A stretch of 19,444 nucleotides of DNA, taken from NCBI GenBank assembly GCA_043811005.1, contig JBDRNO010000160.1, positions 1 to 19,444 on the forward strand, read 5' to 3'. Source of the stretch: JBDRNO01 sp043811005. GTDB lineage: Bacteria; Bacteroidota; Bacteroidia; NORP154. Below are positions 1 through 6,550 of this stretch, one piece after another. The notes beneath the pieces were generated by a model that was given only the letters and a program-made list of their open reading frames with translations, ran no database searches and was not told the origin of the DNA. Position 1 is the first letter of the stretch; the number at the start of each line of letters is the position of its first letter. Made by a program: the position numbers and the translations under genes.

Positions 1-2919
1 TTGTGGGTAGGTAGTAATGGATTGCCCAACTTTAGGACTTTCAAGCAAGTGGATTAGTCGAAGTTCTCCACCTAATTTTACCAATTGCCAAAAGGTGGTT
101 TTATTTTTTGGATAAGGAACTCTCGGGAAATCTATTTTTAAAAATTCTTTATATTTTTCTCTATATGTTGGCGAATGTAAAACGGCATAGATGTAATCTA
201 AAATATCAATTGGAGCAAAGGTGTTTTCTGTAGATTCTTTCTCGTTGGTCAAGGTAAATCCCAACTTATCTGCTATTTGCTTTACAATTTCTTCATTTAG
301 GTTTGGCTTTCTTTCTGTTGTTTGTCCTATTGTTTGTTGTTCGCTTGTTTCGGGGTAGAGGAAAAGAGGAAAAACATTTGAATTGTCTAATGACGATGTT
401 ATACTTTTATCAGTTATTGAGTTGGAAACAAAGTAATTATGTGCAGTTACGTCTCTTCCTATTTTTACACAAACAAGTGAAATGTTGTTAGAGATTAAAT
501 TATTCATTACGTCTTCTCTGCCCCAATCAATCATTTTTTTTGAGTAGTAGATATATCTTTTGTCAAATGGTCTATATGAAATGGTTTTTATGTTCTTTTC
601 GTGGTTCTCATTGCTTAGTTCTATTCTTGCTTTTGATAAAGCCCAACCACGTGTATCGCCTGGTAGATATTTACCTGATGATTTAGAGCCGAAATATTTC
701 GTTCTTATTTTTAAATCTTCTATCTTTAAATCAGAAAACTCATTTACTCTATTAATAAGATTTTGCTTGTTAATATCAATAACAAAATGGTCTCTTGCAG
801 TTGTAACGCCCATTGATTGTTTATTGAAAAACTCTCCAATGTAAAATCCAAGTCCGTAATTCTCGTTTGCTTTATGATTTACAGGAACGAAAAACAAATT
901 TGGTTTTTCTGGGTATAATTCTTTGAAATCGGTGGTACTTAAAGCATTGCAAATTAAGTAATCGTATTTTAATTCCCTTTTACCATACAAGTCAAAATGA
1001 AATACTTTGCCTAATTGATTAATTTTTTTCTTTCCTGTTTTGATGAAAATATTAATGGAAACTCCTTGCATAATGTCAAATACATTTTGGTCAGGTGAAC
1101 CATCAGGTGCAGTTTCTTTTTTTGTGCTATTTCCGTGAAGGTCTATGGTGTAAATTTTATCATACGTTTTCAACAAATGCCAACGCATACCCCGAAAAGT
1201 TGGGTTATTTAAAAATCCGTGTGGATTAATAAAAGCTAAAATTCCACTTCCATTTTTTTCAATAAAATGCTGTCCGTAACGCAAGAATTTTACATAATCA
1301 TCATTTAGCCAATGTTTACGTTCATTAAAATGTACCCCATCTATGTATTTGTAATCTTCAATTAGTTTACTAATCCATTCGCCATTGTTTGAAGAAATAC
1401 CGCTGTATGGCGGATTTCCAATTACACACATTACTGGCGTATCTCTTTTAATGTAGTTAGCTTCATTGGCTTCACTACTGAGCCATGAGGCAAACAGCGT
1501 TCCAGTGTCCGGGTGGTGCTCTTCTAATGAGTCGGTGAGATAAATTTTGAATCGTTGGTCTTTTTTGGGCTTATAACCCGTTTCTGTAAGCAGTAAATCC
1601 AATTTAAGATGCGCCATCGCATAAGAAGCCATGAGAATCTCAAAGCCATTTAGTCTTGGTATTAATTGATTTTCTACATATTGGCTCCAAATACCTTGTT
1701 GCCCTTCAAACTTTTTATAAATATGTTTTACAACTTCTGCCAAAAATGTTCCGGTGCCGGCTGCAGGATCAAGGATCTGTACTTTATGAACTTCTTGTTT
1801 TGCACGTCTGTAACCTGTTGCGGAACGCTTGTCAGTCATTTGTGTGTCTACCTCAATGGTTACCTTGGAAGTGTCTGCCAATCCTTGTGTTAATCCGAAT
1901 TCCGTTTTCAAGATATCATCAACTGCTCGTACAATGAATTTTACAACGGGTTCGGGTGTGTACCAAACGCCCCGGCTTTTCCGTAATTTAGGATCATATT
2001 CTGAAAGAAATGTTTCATAGAAATGAATGATCGGGTCACTCTTTTGAGTGATTTTACCAAAGTTTTTCAGTAAATCTGCTACGTCTGTTGCCCTGAAAAT
2101 ATCGGCAAGGTCATCTACAATCCATTTGATACGGTCATCAATATCGGGTCCGGCAATGTAACCGAAAAGCCGTCTGAGAAATGGATTTGTTTTCGGAATA
2201 AGTTCGGCAGCTTCCTGTCGCGAGAAATTTTCCAGGGTATGGTCATGCAGCCGGGCGGCAAACATGCCATAAGCAATTGTTTGAGCGTATATGTCTGCAA
2301 ATTCTTTTGGTTTAATGTCGTGAATAAGAATGTTCTTAAAAGCAGTCATCTGTTCTTTGAGGGTACTGTCTGCCTCGTTTTTCTCATCGCTTGTTAAAGC
2401 ATTTTCGATTACTTGTGACAGCATCCTTGCTTTACCTGCCATCATTTTTGCAAGTTTAGATGCAGAACGAATAGTTTGCGAAATATGAGTGCAAAAATCT
2501 TTTATCAGGTTCTCAAATTTATTCCACTCAGCTTGATTTGCAATTAGCTCTCCTTCAATGTTACGTGCTATATTTACTGTAGTGACTTTCTCTCCTTCTC
2601 TAAATAAGCGAAATTCAATATAGTCGGTTAATATAAGATTAGGTAAGCTGGATAAATATCTAATCAGTTGTTCACTTTTCTCTATTTTGTCTAAAGGGAC
2701 CGGAATGTCTTTTGCTTCAATGTATCCTACAGGAATATTCTTTTTAGTGATAATATAATCCGGAGCGCCACATTCGATTCTATGCGGTTCGTTGGTTACT
2801 ATTACATCAGTGACAATTGATTCTATTAATTCTGCTAAAGCTCCTCTATAGCTATGTTCAGTTGCCCTGCCACCTTTGTAGAGCGTTTTTATCTTTTCAA
2901 AATATTCAAATATTGTCAT
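1..2919 (-). CDS. Type IIG (ISP-like) restriction-modification enzyme, 3' end cut by window edge
   Basis: The reading frame is open from the ATG at 2919 to base 1 (973 codons; the stop lies outside). The predicted product is one chain that methylates adenine-N6 and cleaves DNA. N-terminal nuclease: a PD-(D/E)xK pattern with Asp54 and Glu68-Ala-Lys70. A helical connector follows to about residue 340. The methyltransferase core starts with GVWYTPEPVVKF, then SAM-binding motif I DPAAGTGTF (from Asp384) and catalytic motif IV NPPY (residues 502-505), typical of gamma-class N6-adenine methylases. After that come DLHGNSTKKE..PDG and a later YRPFDKRYIYY block, as seen in the C-terminal specificity part of type ISP enzymes. 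No helicase motifs sit between nuclease and methylase, so IIG fits better than true ISP. No separate specificity gene is visible. Fic is the next gene upstream, 471 bp away, so this is probably an independent transcript. The family call is strong; target sequence and activity are unknown. Confidence 0.93.
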   Translation of the reverse strand, partial: MTIFEYFEKIKTLYKGGRATEHSYRGALAELIESIVTDVIVTNEPHRIECGAPDYIITKKNIPVGYIEAKDIPVPLDKIEKSEQLIRYLSSLPNLILTDYIEFRLFREGEKVTTVNIARNIEGELIANQAEWNKFENLIKDFCTHISQTIRSASKLAKMMAGKARMLSQVIENALTSDEKNEADSTLKEQMTAFKNILIHDIKPKEFADIYAQTIAYGMFAARLHDHTLENFSRQEAAELIPKTNPFLRRLFGYIAGPDIDDRIKWIVDDLADIFRATDVADLLKNFGKITQKSDPIIHFYETFLSEYDPKLRKSRGVWYTPEPVVKFIVRAVDDILKTEFGLTQGLADTSKVTIEVDTQMTDKRSATGYRRAKQEVHKVQILDPAAGTGTFLAEVVKHIYKKFEGQQGIWSQYVENQLIPRLNGFEILMASYAMAHLKLDLLLTETGYKPKKDQRFKIYLTDSLEEHHPDTGTLFASWLSSEANEANYIKRDTPVMCVIGNPPYSGISSNNGEWISKLIEDYKYIDGVHFNERKHWLNDDYVKFLRYGQHFIEKNGSGILAFINPHGFLNNPTFRGMRWHLLKTYDKIYTIDLHGNSTKKETAPDGSPDQNVFDIMQGVSINIFIKTGKKKINQLGKVFHFDLYGKRELKYDYLICNALSTTDFKELYPEKPNLFFVPVNHKANENYGLGFYIGEFFNKQSMGVTTARDHFVIDINKQNLINRVNEFSDLKIEDLKIRTKYFGSKSSGKYLPGDTRGWALSKARIELSNENHEKNIKTISYRPFDKRYIYYSKKMIDWGREDVMNNLISNNISLVCVKIGRDVTAHNYFVSNSITDKSITSSLDNSNVFPLFLYPETSEQQTIGQTTERKPNLNEEIVKQIADKLGFTLTNEKESTENTFAPIDILDYIYAVLHSPTYREKYKEFLKIDFPRVPYPKNKTTFWQLVKLGGELRLIHLLESPKVGQSITTYPQ

Positions 2920-2953
2920 TTCCTATTTCAATATTATAACTCATTATGTTTTC

Positions 2954-2961
2954 CAAAAATA
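2954..2961 (-). promoter_or_regulatory. Possible Bacteroidota -7 box for the restriction-modification gene
   Basis: On the minus strand this reads TATTTTTG, a match to the Bacteroidota -7 consensus TAnnTTTG, 35 bp before the ATG at 2919. No clear TTTG -33 element lies at the expected distance, so the call rests on one short match in AT-rich DNA. A weak AGGA sits almost against the start codon. Confidence 0.3.
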
Positions 2962-3270
2962 GTCAATTATTTCAGGATTCTTTTTTCGTTTTCTATTATT
3001 CTTTTTGAGTAATGGGAAATTACAACTCTTTTCAATGTTATTTTGTGTGATTGGGACAGGATTTTTTCCATTCCTGAGCAATTTTTTACCCTTAATGCTT
3101 TTTTAAGAGTTTAATGCCTCACAAGGGTGTTACTTGATAAAAGATATTTGATTGCAATAAGCGATTAATGGTAGGTGAAATAAAGCATTTAGATTAAAGA
3201 CAAGAAGGCGAAGGAATGGGGGAAATTTTTTTGTTATTATTTATTGGAAGTTTTGGGAATATAACGGTTA

Positions 3271-3315
3271 ATGTATGGTGTCGTAGCATCCCGCAGGGTG
3301 CTATGAACTATACAT
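3271..3315. repeat. Two-tier hairpin element (REP-like or attC-like palindrome)
   Basis: An outer 8-bp stem (ATGTATGG 3271-3278 with CTATACAT 3308-3315, one G-T pair) encloses an asymmetric internal loop (TGTCG / TGAA). Inside it is a second 8-bp stem (TAGCATCC 3284-3291 with GGGTGCTA 3296-3303, one G-T pair) and a CGCA loop. No T-run follows on either strand, so it is not a simple terminator. It could be a repetitive extragenic palindrome, a relic of a mobile-element end, or a structured RNA tail of the fic transcript. Confidence 0.5.
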
Positions 3316-3342
3316 AGTGTGTGTGCTTTCGTTTAATTTTAA

Positions 3343-3361
3343 TTTTTACTTGAAGTAAAAA
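3343..3361. terminator. 19-bp AT-rich palindrome after fic, weak terminator candidate
   Basis: TTTTTACTT and AAGTAAAAA are perfect inverted copies around a single central G, 29 bp beyond the fic stop. The stem is A/T-dominated and its own arm supplies the T-run, so termination in either direction is possible but weak. Confidence 0.3.
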
Positions 3362-3390
3362 GAAGTTTAAGTGCTAATTTATACATTGCT

Positions 3391-4875
3391 CTATTCCTTT
3401 ACAAATACTTGAGTATAGGCCTGCTCCATTTGCTCGATTTCATTATCACTCAGTTCTTTGTAAAATTTTCGTTTACGACTTGCGAGTTTTCCTTTATTTT
3501 GGTGGAGGAATAAAATCATACGGTCAACTTTATTGTCTGGCATATCTACTATATTCTGAATATCACCCTTAAGTTCATCATAGGATTGAAGAAAAAGCAG
3601 TTCTTCTGGAACGTCTTTATTTACTGTGGATTGTATCGCTCTTGCCAAAAATACAGTGTGATTGGTTAGGTCAGGAAATTGGTATAATGCTTCTATTTTT
3701 GATGGGTTATTAACCGTCATTTCTCCAGAATCATCAAGATCATATTTTACCTTTCGTTCAATCAACTTAGAAAGTATCTCTAAAGTAGTATCATATTCAT
3801 CCATATGGGCAAGTATTTGAGCAGAAACAGGAAGTATTGTGTTGTTTGGTACAATGCCGTCACGTACTAGAATGTCATGAATAAGAAAGCGATGAATTCT
3901 ACCATTCCCGTCTTCAAATGGATGAATATATACGTAACCAAATGATACCATTGTGGCTTTTATAATAGTTTCTGTTGAAGTGTTTTTTTTATTTAGGTCA
4001 ACAATTCCTTTCATAAGAGATCTCACAAATTGTGGTGGTGGACATACATAATGTATTTTTTGTGTATTGTCTCTCATTGTTTGACCGACATAGTTTTGAA
4101 AATTTCTAAAACCACTGTCTGCATATCTCGGGTCAACAATAACGTTTTGTAAACGAACCAATTCTTCTTCAGATAATGATTCTTCAAAGGTTTTTTGTCC
4201 TGCTACTTCTAGTAAGGCGATGAACTTTTCCATTCTATCTTGTGATGGCTCTTCTTTCTCTATTTCACTGGATGATTTTGATTCTTTTTTATAAAGGTAA
4301 TAGCTGGCTCTTTTAAAAATTTCTGGAGAATATTCGTGTTTTAGATTTTCAATCGCTTCTTCAATATTCCAATCAAGTAACTCGCTAAGCTCACTAGTTC
4401 TTCTGATTACTGGACAGAATTCTTTGGCTCCTAGAAGATTATCGTTTACTTTCCATTTGGATATTTTTTTAATATTTCCTGTGACATAACTAGAAGGATC
4501 CAATATATCCTCGTAATTAGTGGTCGAGACGTCAACGTCTATTGATTTGCCTCCTGTAAACTCATATAGATACCCAATAATTCTCGGATATTTTCGATTT
4601 GGTTTTGCTTTGATGTAGTCTACTATTGTTTGATGATCAATAGAGGTGAAAATTTCCTTGATAAATGCCAGGTTTAAATCATCATATTTTAAAGCAAACT
4701 CTAATTGAGGCATCGGGCTATCGCTTACATCATATTTTGGTTTGAATGTTCGAACAACAGTATTTGTTGAACTTAATTCTGTTTTATCTGTTGTTCCGAT
4801 GTAAGACTCATGTGTTAATCGAAAACCTTGGATGTTTAATTTTTCCTGAAACCATGTAAACCCTACTTTTTTCAT
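3391..4875 (-). CDS. Stand-alone Fic-domain protein (probable AMPylator)
   Basis: 494 aa. The Fic motif HPFEDGNGRIHR spans residues 318-329 and fits HxFx(D/E)GNGRxxR, with catalytic His318, phosphate-binding Gly-Asn-Gly and Arg329 all present. Fic enzymes transfer AMP, or more rarely other phosphate-containing groups, to a hydroxyl side chain of a target protein. Upstream, S202-SEI-E206 resembles the class II inhibitory helix motif (S/T)xxxE(G/N), but Lys207 replaces the usual Gly/Asn. Residues 1-200 carry the conserved block with YEFTGG and FCPVIRRT found in one large Fic subfamily. The last 50 residues (from Met445) are helical and basic (KLASRKRKFYKELSDNEI) and resemble the winged-helix-like tail of that subfamily. 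There is no signal peptide, so it should be cytoplasmic. No antitoxin partner is adjacent; a linked helix such as the 202-206 segment could do that job. ATG 4875 is the only plausible start and its ribosome site is weak. The target is unknown. Confidence 0.92.
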   Translation of the reverse strand: MKKVGFTWFQEKLNIQGFRLTHESYIGTTDKTELSSTNTVVRTFKPKYDVSDSPMPQLEFALKYDDLNLAFIKEIFTSIDHQTIVDYIKAKPNRKYPRIIGYLYEFTGGKSIDVDVSTTNYEDILDPSSYVTGNIKKISKWKVNDNLLGAKEFCPVIRRTSELSELLDWNIEEAIENLKHEYSPEIFKRASYYLYKKESKSSSEIEKEEPSQDRMEKFIALLEVAGQKTFEESLSEEELVRLQNVIVDPRYADSGFRNFQNYVGQTMRDNTQKIHYVCPPPQFVRSLMKGIVDLNKKNTSTETIIKATMVSFGYVYIHPFEDGNGRIHRFLIHDILVRDGIVPNNTILPVSAQILAHMDEYDTTLEILSKLIERKVKYDLDDSGEMTVNNPSKIEALYQFPDLTNHTVFLARAIQSTVNKDVPEELLFLQSYDELKGDIQNIVDMPDNKVDRMILFLHQNKGKLASRKRKFYKELSDNEIEQMEQAYTQVFVKE

Positions 4876-4892
4876 TTCTTTTCTATTTACTG

Positions 4893-5057
4893 GAGTAAAT
4901 TTAGTTTTTAAAGGGTAAATGTAGTTTATTTTATGTTGATAGGGGTAAAATAAGTTTAATTAATATAGATTTTATTCATTAACCGTTTTTTTGGGTAAAA
5001 TTAGTCTTTTAGGGGTAATGTTAGTTTGTGCGATGGTTTTAAGGGTAATATTGGTTC
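4893..5057. promoter_or_regulatory. Helically phased array of six GGGTAAAATTAGTTT boxes upstream of fic
   Basis: Six related 15-mers start at 4893, 4913, 4943, 4993, 5013 and 5043. Their first bases read GAGTAAATTTAGTTT, GGGTAAATGTAGTTT, GGGTAAAATAAGTTT, GGGTAAAATTAGTCT, GGGTAATGTTAGTTT and GGGTAATATTGGTTC. Spacings are 20, 30, 50, 20 and 30 bp, all multiples of ten, so all boxes lie close to one face of the helix. The second triplet repeats the first at exactly +100 bp. The nearest box starts 18 bp before the fic ATG. Most likely this is an operator array controlling fic; the binding protein is not identified. Confidence 0.65.
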
Positions 5058-5149
5058 TTTAGAACTTTACACATCATTACAAACTACCAGTAAAAAGTAA
5101 GCTTTTTTTGGTATTAGTTTAAGTGAGTAATATTGTATTCACTTTGTAC

Positions 5150-5162
5150 GTATGGTATCGTA
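5150..5162 (+). repeat. Direct repeat of 3273-3285, flanking fic and its box array
   Basis: GTATGGTATCGTA here and GTATGGTGTCGTA at 3273-3285 match at 12 of 13 bases in the same orientation. A weaker similarity continues to the right (AGCA..CG.AGGG..CTA in both, with gaps). The right copy lacks the strong hairpin of the left one, so it would be a decayed copy if related. Confidence 0.4.
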
Positions 5163-5453
5163 ATGAAGCAACGAAGGGCTAAAGTCAATTATTTACTTTA
5201 TTTCTCATATATGTTAATTGCAAAAATAGTGAATCTAATGGAGTTTGTTATTTAATGTAACTTGAGTATATATTCCGGTAATGGTACGAACAATATTATA
5301 TAGAGGAATATATATATTGTATAATCTCACTAATTTTTTATGTATGGCTATTTATACGAACCTAGTAAAGCTTTTTCGAAGCTGCTGGAATTATCCTTTG
5401 GGGGGGGCTAGAGAGAGACTCCTTTTTTGAGGATCACTTATTATTGCCGGCAC

Positions 5454-5502
5454 AAAAAAATCCCCTATTAAACCTTTTCCCCGGGTTCCTGCTAATAGGG
5501 GA
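5454..5502 (-). terminator. Rho-independent terminator of the phosphatase-hydrolase operon
   Basis: Read on the minus strand, TCCCCTATTA at 5493-5502 pairs perfectly with TAATAGGGGA at 5461-5470, and the A at 5460 adds one more pair. A run of seven T follows (5460-5454). The 22-nt loop can form a second small stem (GGTT with AACC). It lies about 210 bp past the hydrolase stop with no other gene between. Confidence 0.85.
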
Positions 5503-5712
5503 TATTCTACTAATGTTTTCTGCTTCATATAAAACTTGATGCAGTAAAAAGGGAAAATTAGATTAAAGGCTGGATAAGAGAGTAAAAGTAAAAATTAATA
5601 GATGAAAAACTTGCAATTAATGCTTGTGCGGAGCTTATTAAAGCTATTGAAAATGAATAGATAATTCAGCTTGAATAATTATTTATGTGTTTATCCTGAA
5701 AAAAGAAGTAAT

Positions 5713-6546
5713 TTATTCCAGAAATCCTTTCAATTGCGCGTAGTAGGCTTCTTTGTCAATTGTAAAAGTATTGGCTATAGTGGCATTTTTGACAATATAA
5801 ACGGATGATCTTTCCGGTCTTATTTTTTGGAGGCTTTTTATCAGTTTTGCATTGTAAACAGGGTCTTTGCTGCCACAGATATACAATATCCTTGCATTTA
5901 TCTTATCCATATCCATATTGGATTCAAGATTGTATTTAGGCTCCATTATTATCTTATCATAAGCCATTGGAAATACTACATCTTGCCCCGCACTACTTAG
6001 CAGTTTGCTCATTTCTTCAAAATAGGTATAAGGAGAATCGGCAATTATATGTTTGATCTTAGGATCGTTTGCCGCCACACATATAGACAAGCCGGCACCG
6101 ATTCCCTTACCATAAAAGTTGATATTAACGATCTTCGGATATTTTTCCCTTACAAACTTCAATGCGCCCTGAAGGTCTTTTTCAAACTGCGTATGAATAT
6201 AAAATTTCTTTTTCACTTCAAAATCGCTGCTTTGTCCATATCCCCTGTAATCATAAGACAATACGTGGTAACCAAGTGTCAGGAATTTACTCGCCATCTC
6301 TATCTGATCCGACATATTACCTTCAACATCATCACTTATAATAACAATTTTGTAGGATGTTTTGTCGCTTGTGGATGGATAGTACCAGCCTTTTAACTTT
6401 GCTCCATCATCAGTGGGTATGGTCACTTCCTCAAAGCTCAGGTCAACATCCTTAGGTGTTATTTCGTATTTTTTTGCTGGGTTTAATCCAAAAAGGGTTA
6501 TTCCAACAATAATTACGAGAAATACCGGTAAAAATATCTTTTTCAA
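5713..6546 (-). CDS. Membrane-anchored alpha/beta-hydrolase-fold protein, catalytic residues lost
   Basis: 277 aa. An N-terminal hydrophobic segment (about residues 4-21) should send the rest to the periplasm as an anchored or exported domain. The body follows the alpha/beta-hydrolase order: GAKLKGWYY, then GYHVLSYDYRGYGQSS, the nucleophile-elbow region, ADSPYTYF and ICGSKDPVYNAK with Asp228. The elbow, normally GxSxG, reads G146-K-G148-I-G150, with glycine in place of the nucleophilic serine. The segment usually containing HGN reads ISDDVEGN, and the region expected to carry the catalytic histidine (IVKNATIANTFTIDK) has none. It is therefore likely a pseudo-hydrolase with a binding or scaffolding role. 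ATG 6546 lies 4 bp after the stop of the SpoIIE-phosphatase gene, so the two are co-transcribed. The fold assignment is good; the role is unknown. Confidence 0.85.
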   Translation of the reverse strand: MKKIFLPVFLVIIVGITLFGLNPAKKYEITPKDVDLSFEEVTIPTDDGAKLKGWYYPSTSDKTSYKIVIISDDVEGNMSDQIEMASKFLTLGYHVLSYDYRGYGQSSDFEVKKKFYIHTQFEKDLQGALKFVREKYPKIVNINFYGKGIGAGLSICVAANDPKIKHIIADSPYTYFEEMSKLLSSAGQDVVFPMAYDKIIMEPKYNLESNMDMDKINARILYICGSKDPVYNAKLIKSLQKIRPERSSVYIVKNATIANTFTIDKEAYYAQLKGFLE

Positions 6547-6550
6547 TTTA

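Larger units (their letters stand above)
2920..3390. other. Intergenic spacer between the restriction-modification gene and fic
   Basis: These 471 bp are AT-rich and have no convincing coding frame on either strand. They hold a candidate promoter box near the left edge, a two-tier imperfect hairpin at 3271-3315 and a 19-bp perfect palindrome at 3343-3361 just after the fic stop. An 11-bp sequence at 3263-3273 and a 13-bp sequence at 3273-3285 recur on the far side of fic. Nothing else is recognisable. Confidence 0.6.
4876..5712. other. 837-bp spacer upstream of fic and downstream of the hydrolase operon
   Basis: The left part holds the phased box array (4893-5057). A degenerate copy of the sequence at 3273-3285 lies at 5150-5162. 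An uninterrupted run of eight G sits at 5400-5407, and the terminator of the hydrolase operon is at 5454-5502. The rest is AT-rich with no convincing gene. Two short open stretches on the plus strand (5163-5255, and a 22-codon tail ending near 5659) are too short to call. No exact TAnnTTTG promoter was found for fic. Confidence 0.6.

Noticed and set aside
303..2300. Short ORFs in other frames across the restriction-modification gene (for example 560-844 +, 1656-1937 +, 2115-2300 -)
   Set aside because: The minus-strand frame with nuclease and methylase motifs is continuous across all of them; these are shadows.
3261..3340. Integron attC site around the 3271-3315 hairpin
   Set aside because: The outer sequences (ATATAAC and GTTTAAT) only loosely resemble the R-box consensus, two positions fail to pair, and there is no integrase or second cassette in the window.
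5163..5255. 30-codon plus-strand ORF with a basic N-terminus and a hydrophobic stretch (MKQRRAKVNYLLYFSYMLIA...)
   Set aside because: It looks superficially like a type I toxin peptide, but it has no ribosome site, no antisense RNA signal that I can see and no length support; a chance ORF is more likely.
3189..5568. TTAGATTAAAG occurring at 3189-3199 and 5558-5568
   Set aside because: An 11-bp A/T-rich match in two AT-rich spacers, with no similarity extending to either side; chance is sufficient.
5594..5659. 22-codon plus-strand tail reading KLIDEKLAINACAELIKAIE..
   Set aside because: The composition looks protein-like and could be the last fragment of a dead gene, but stops lie immediately upstream and nothing identifies a family.
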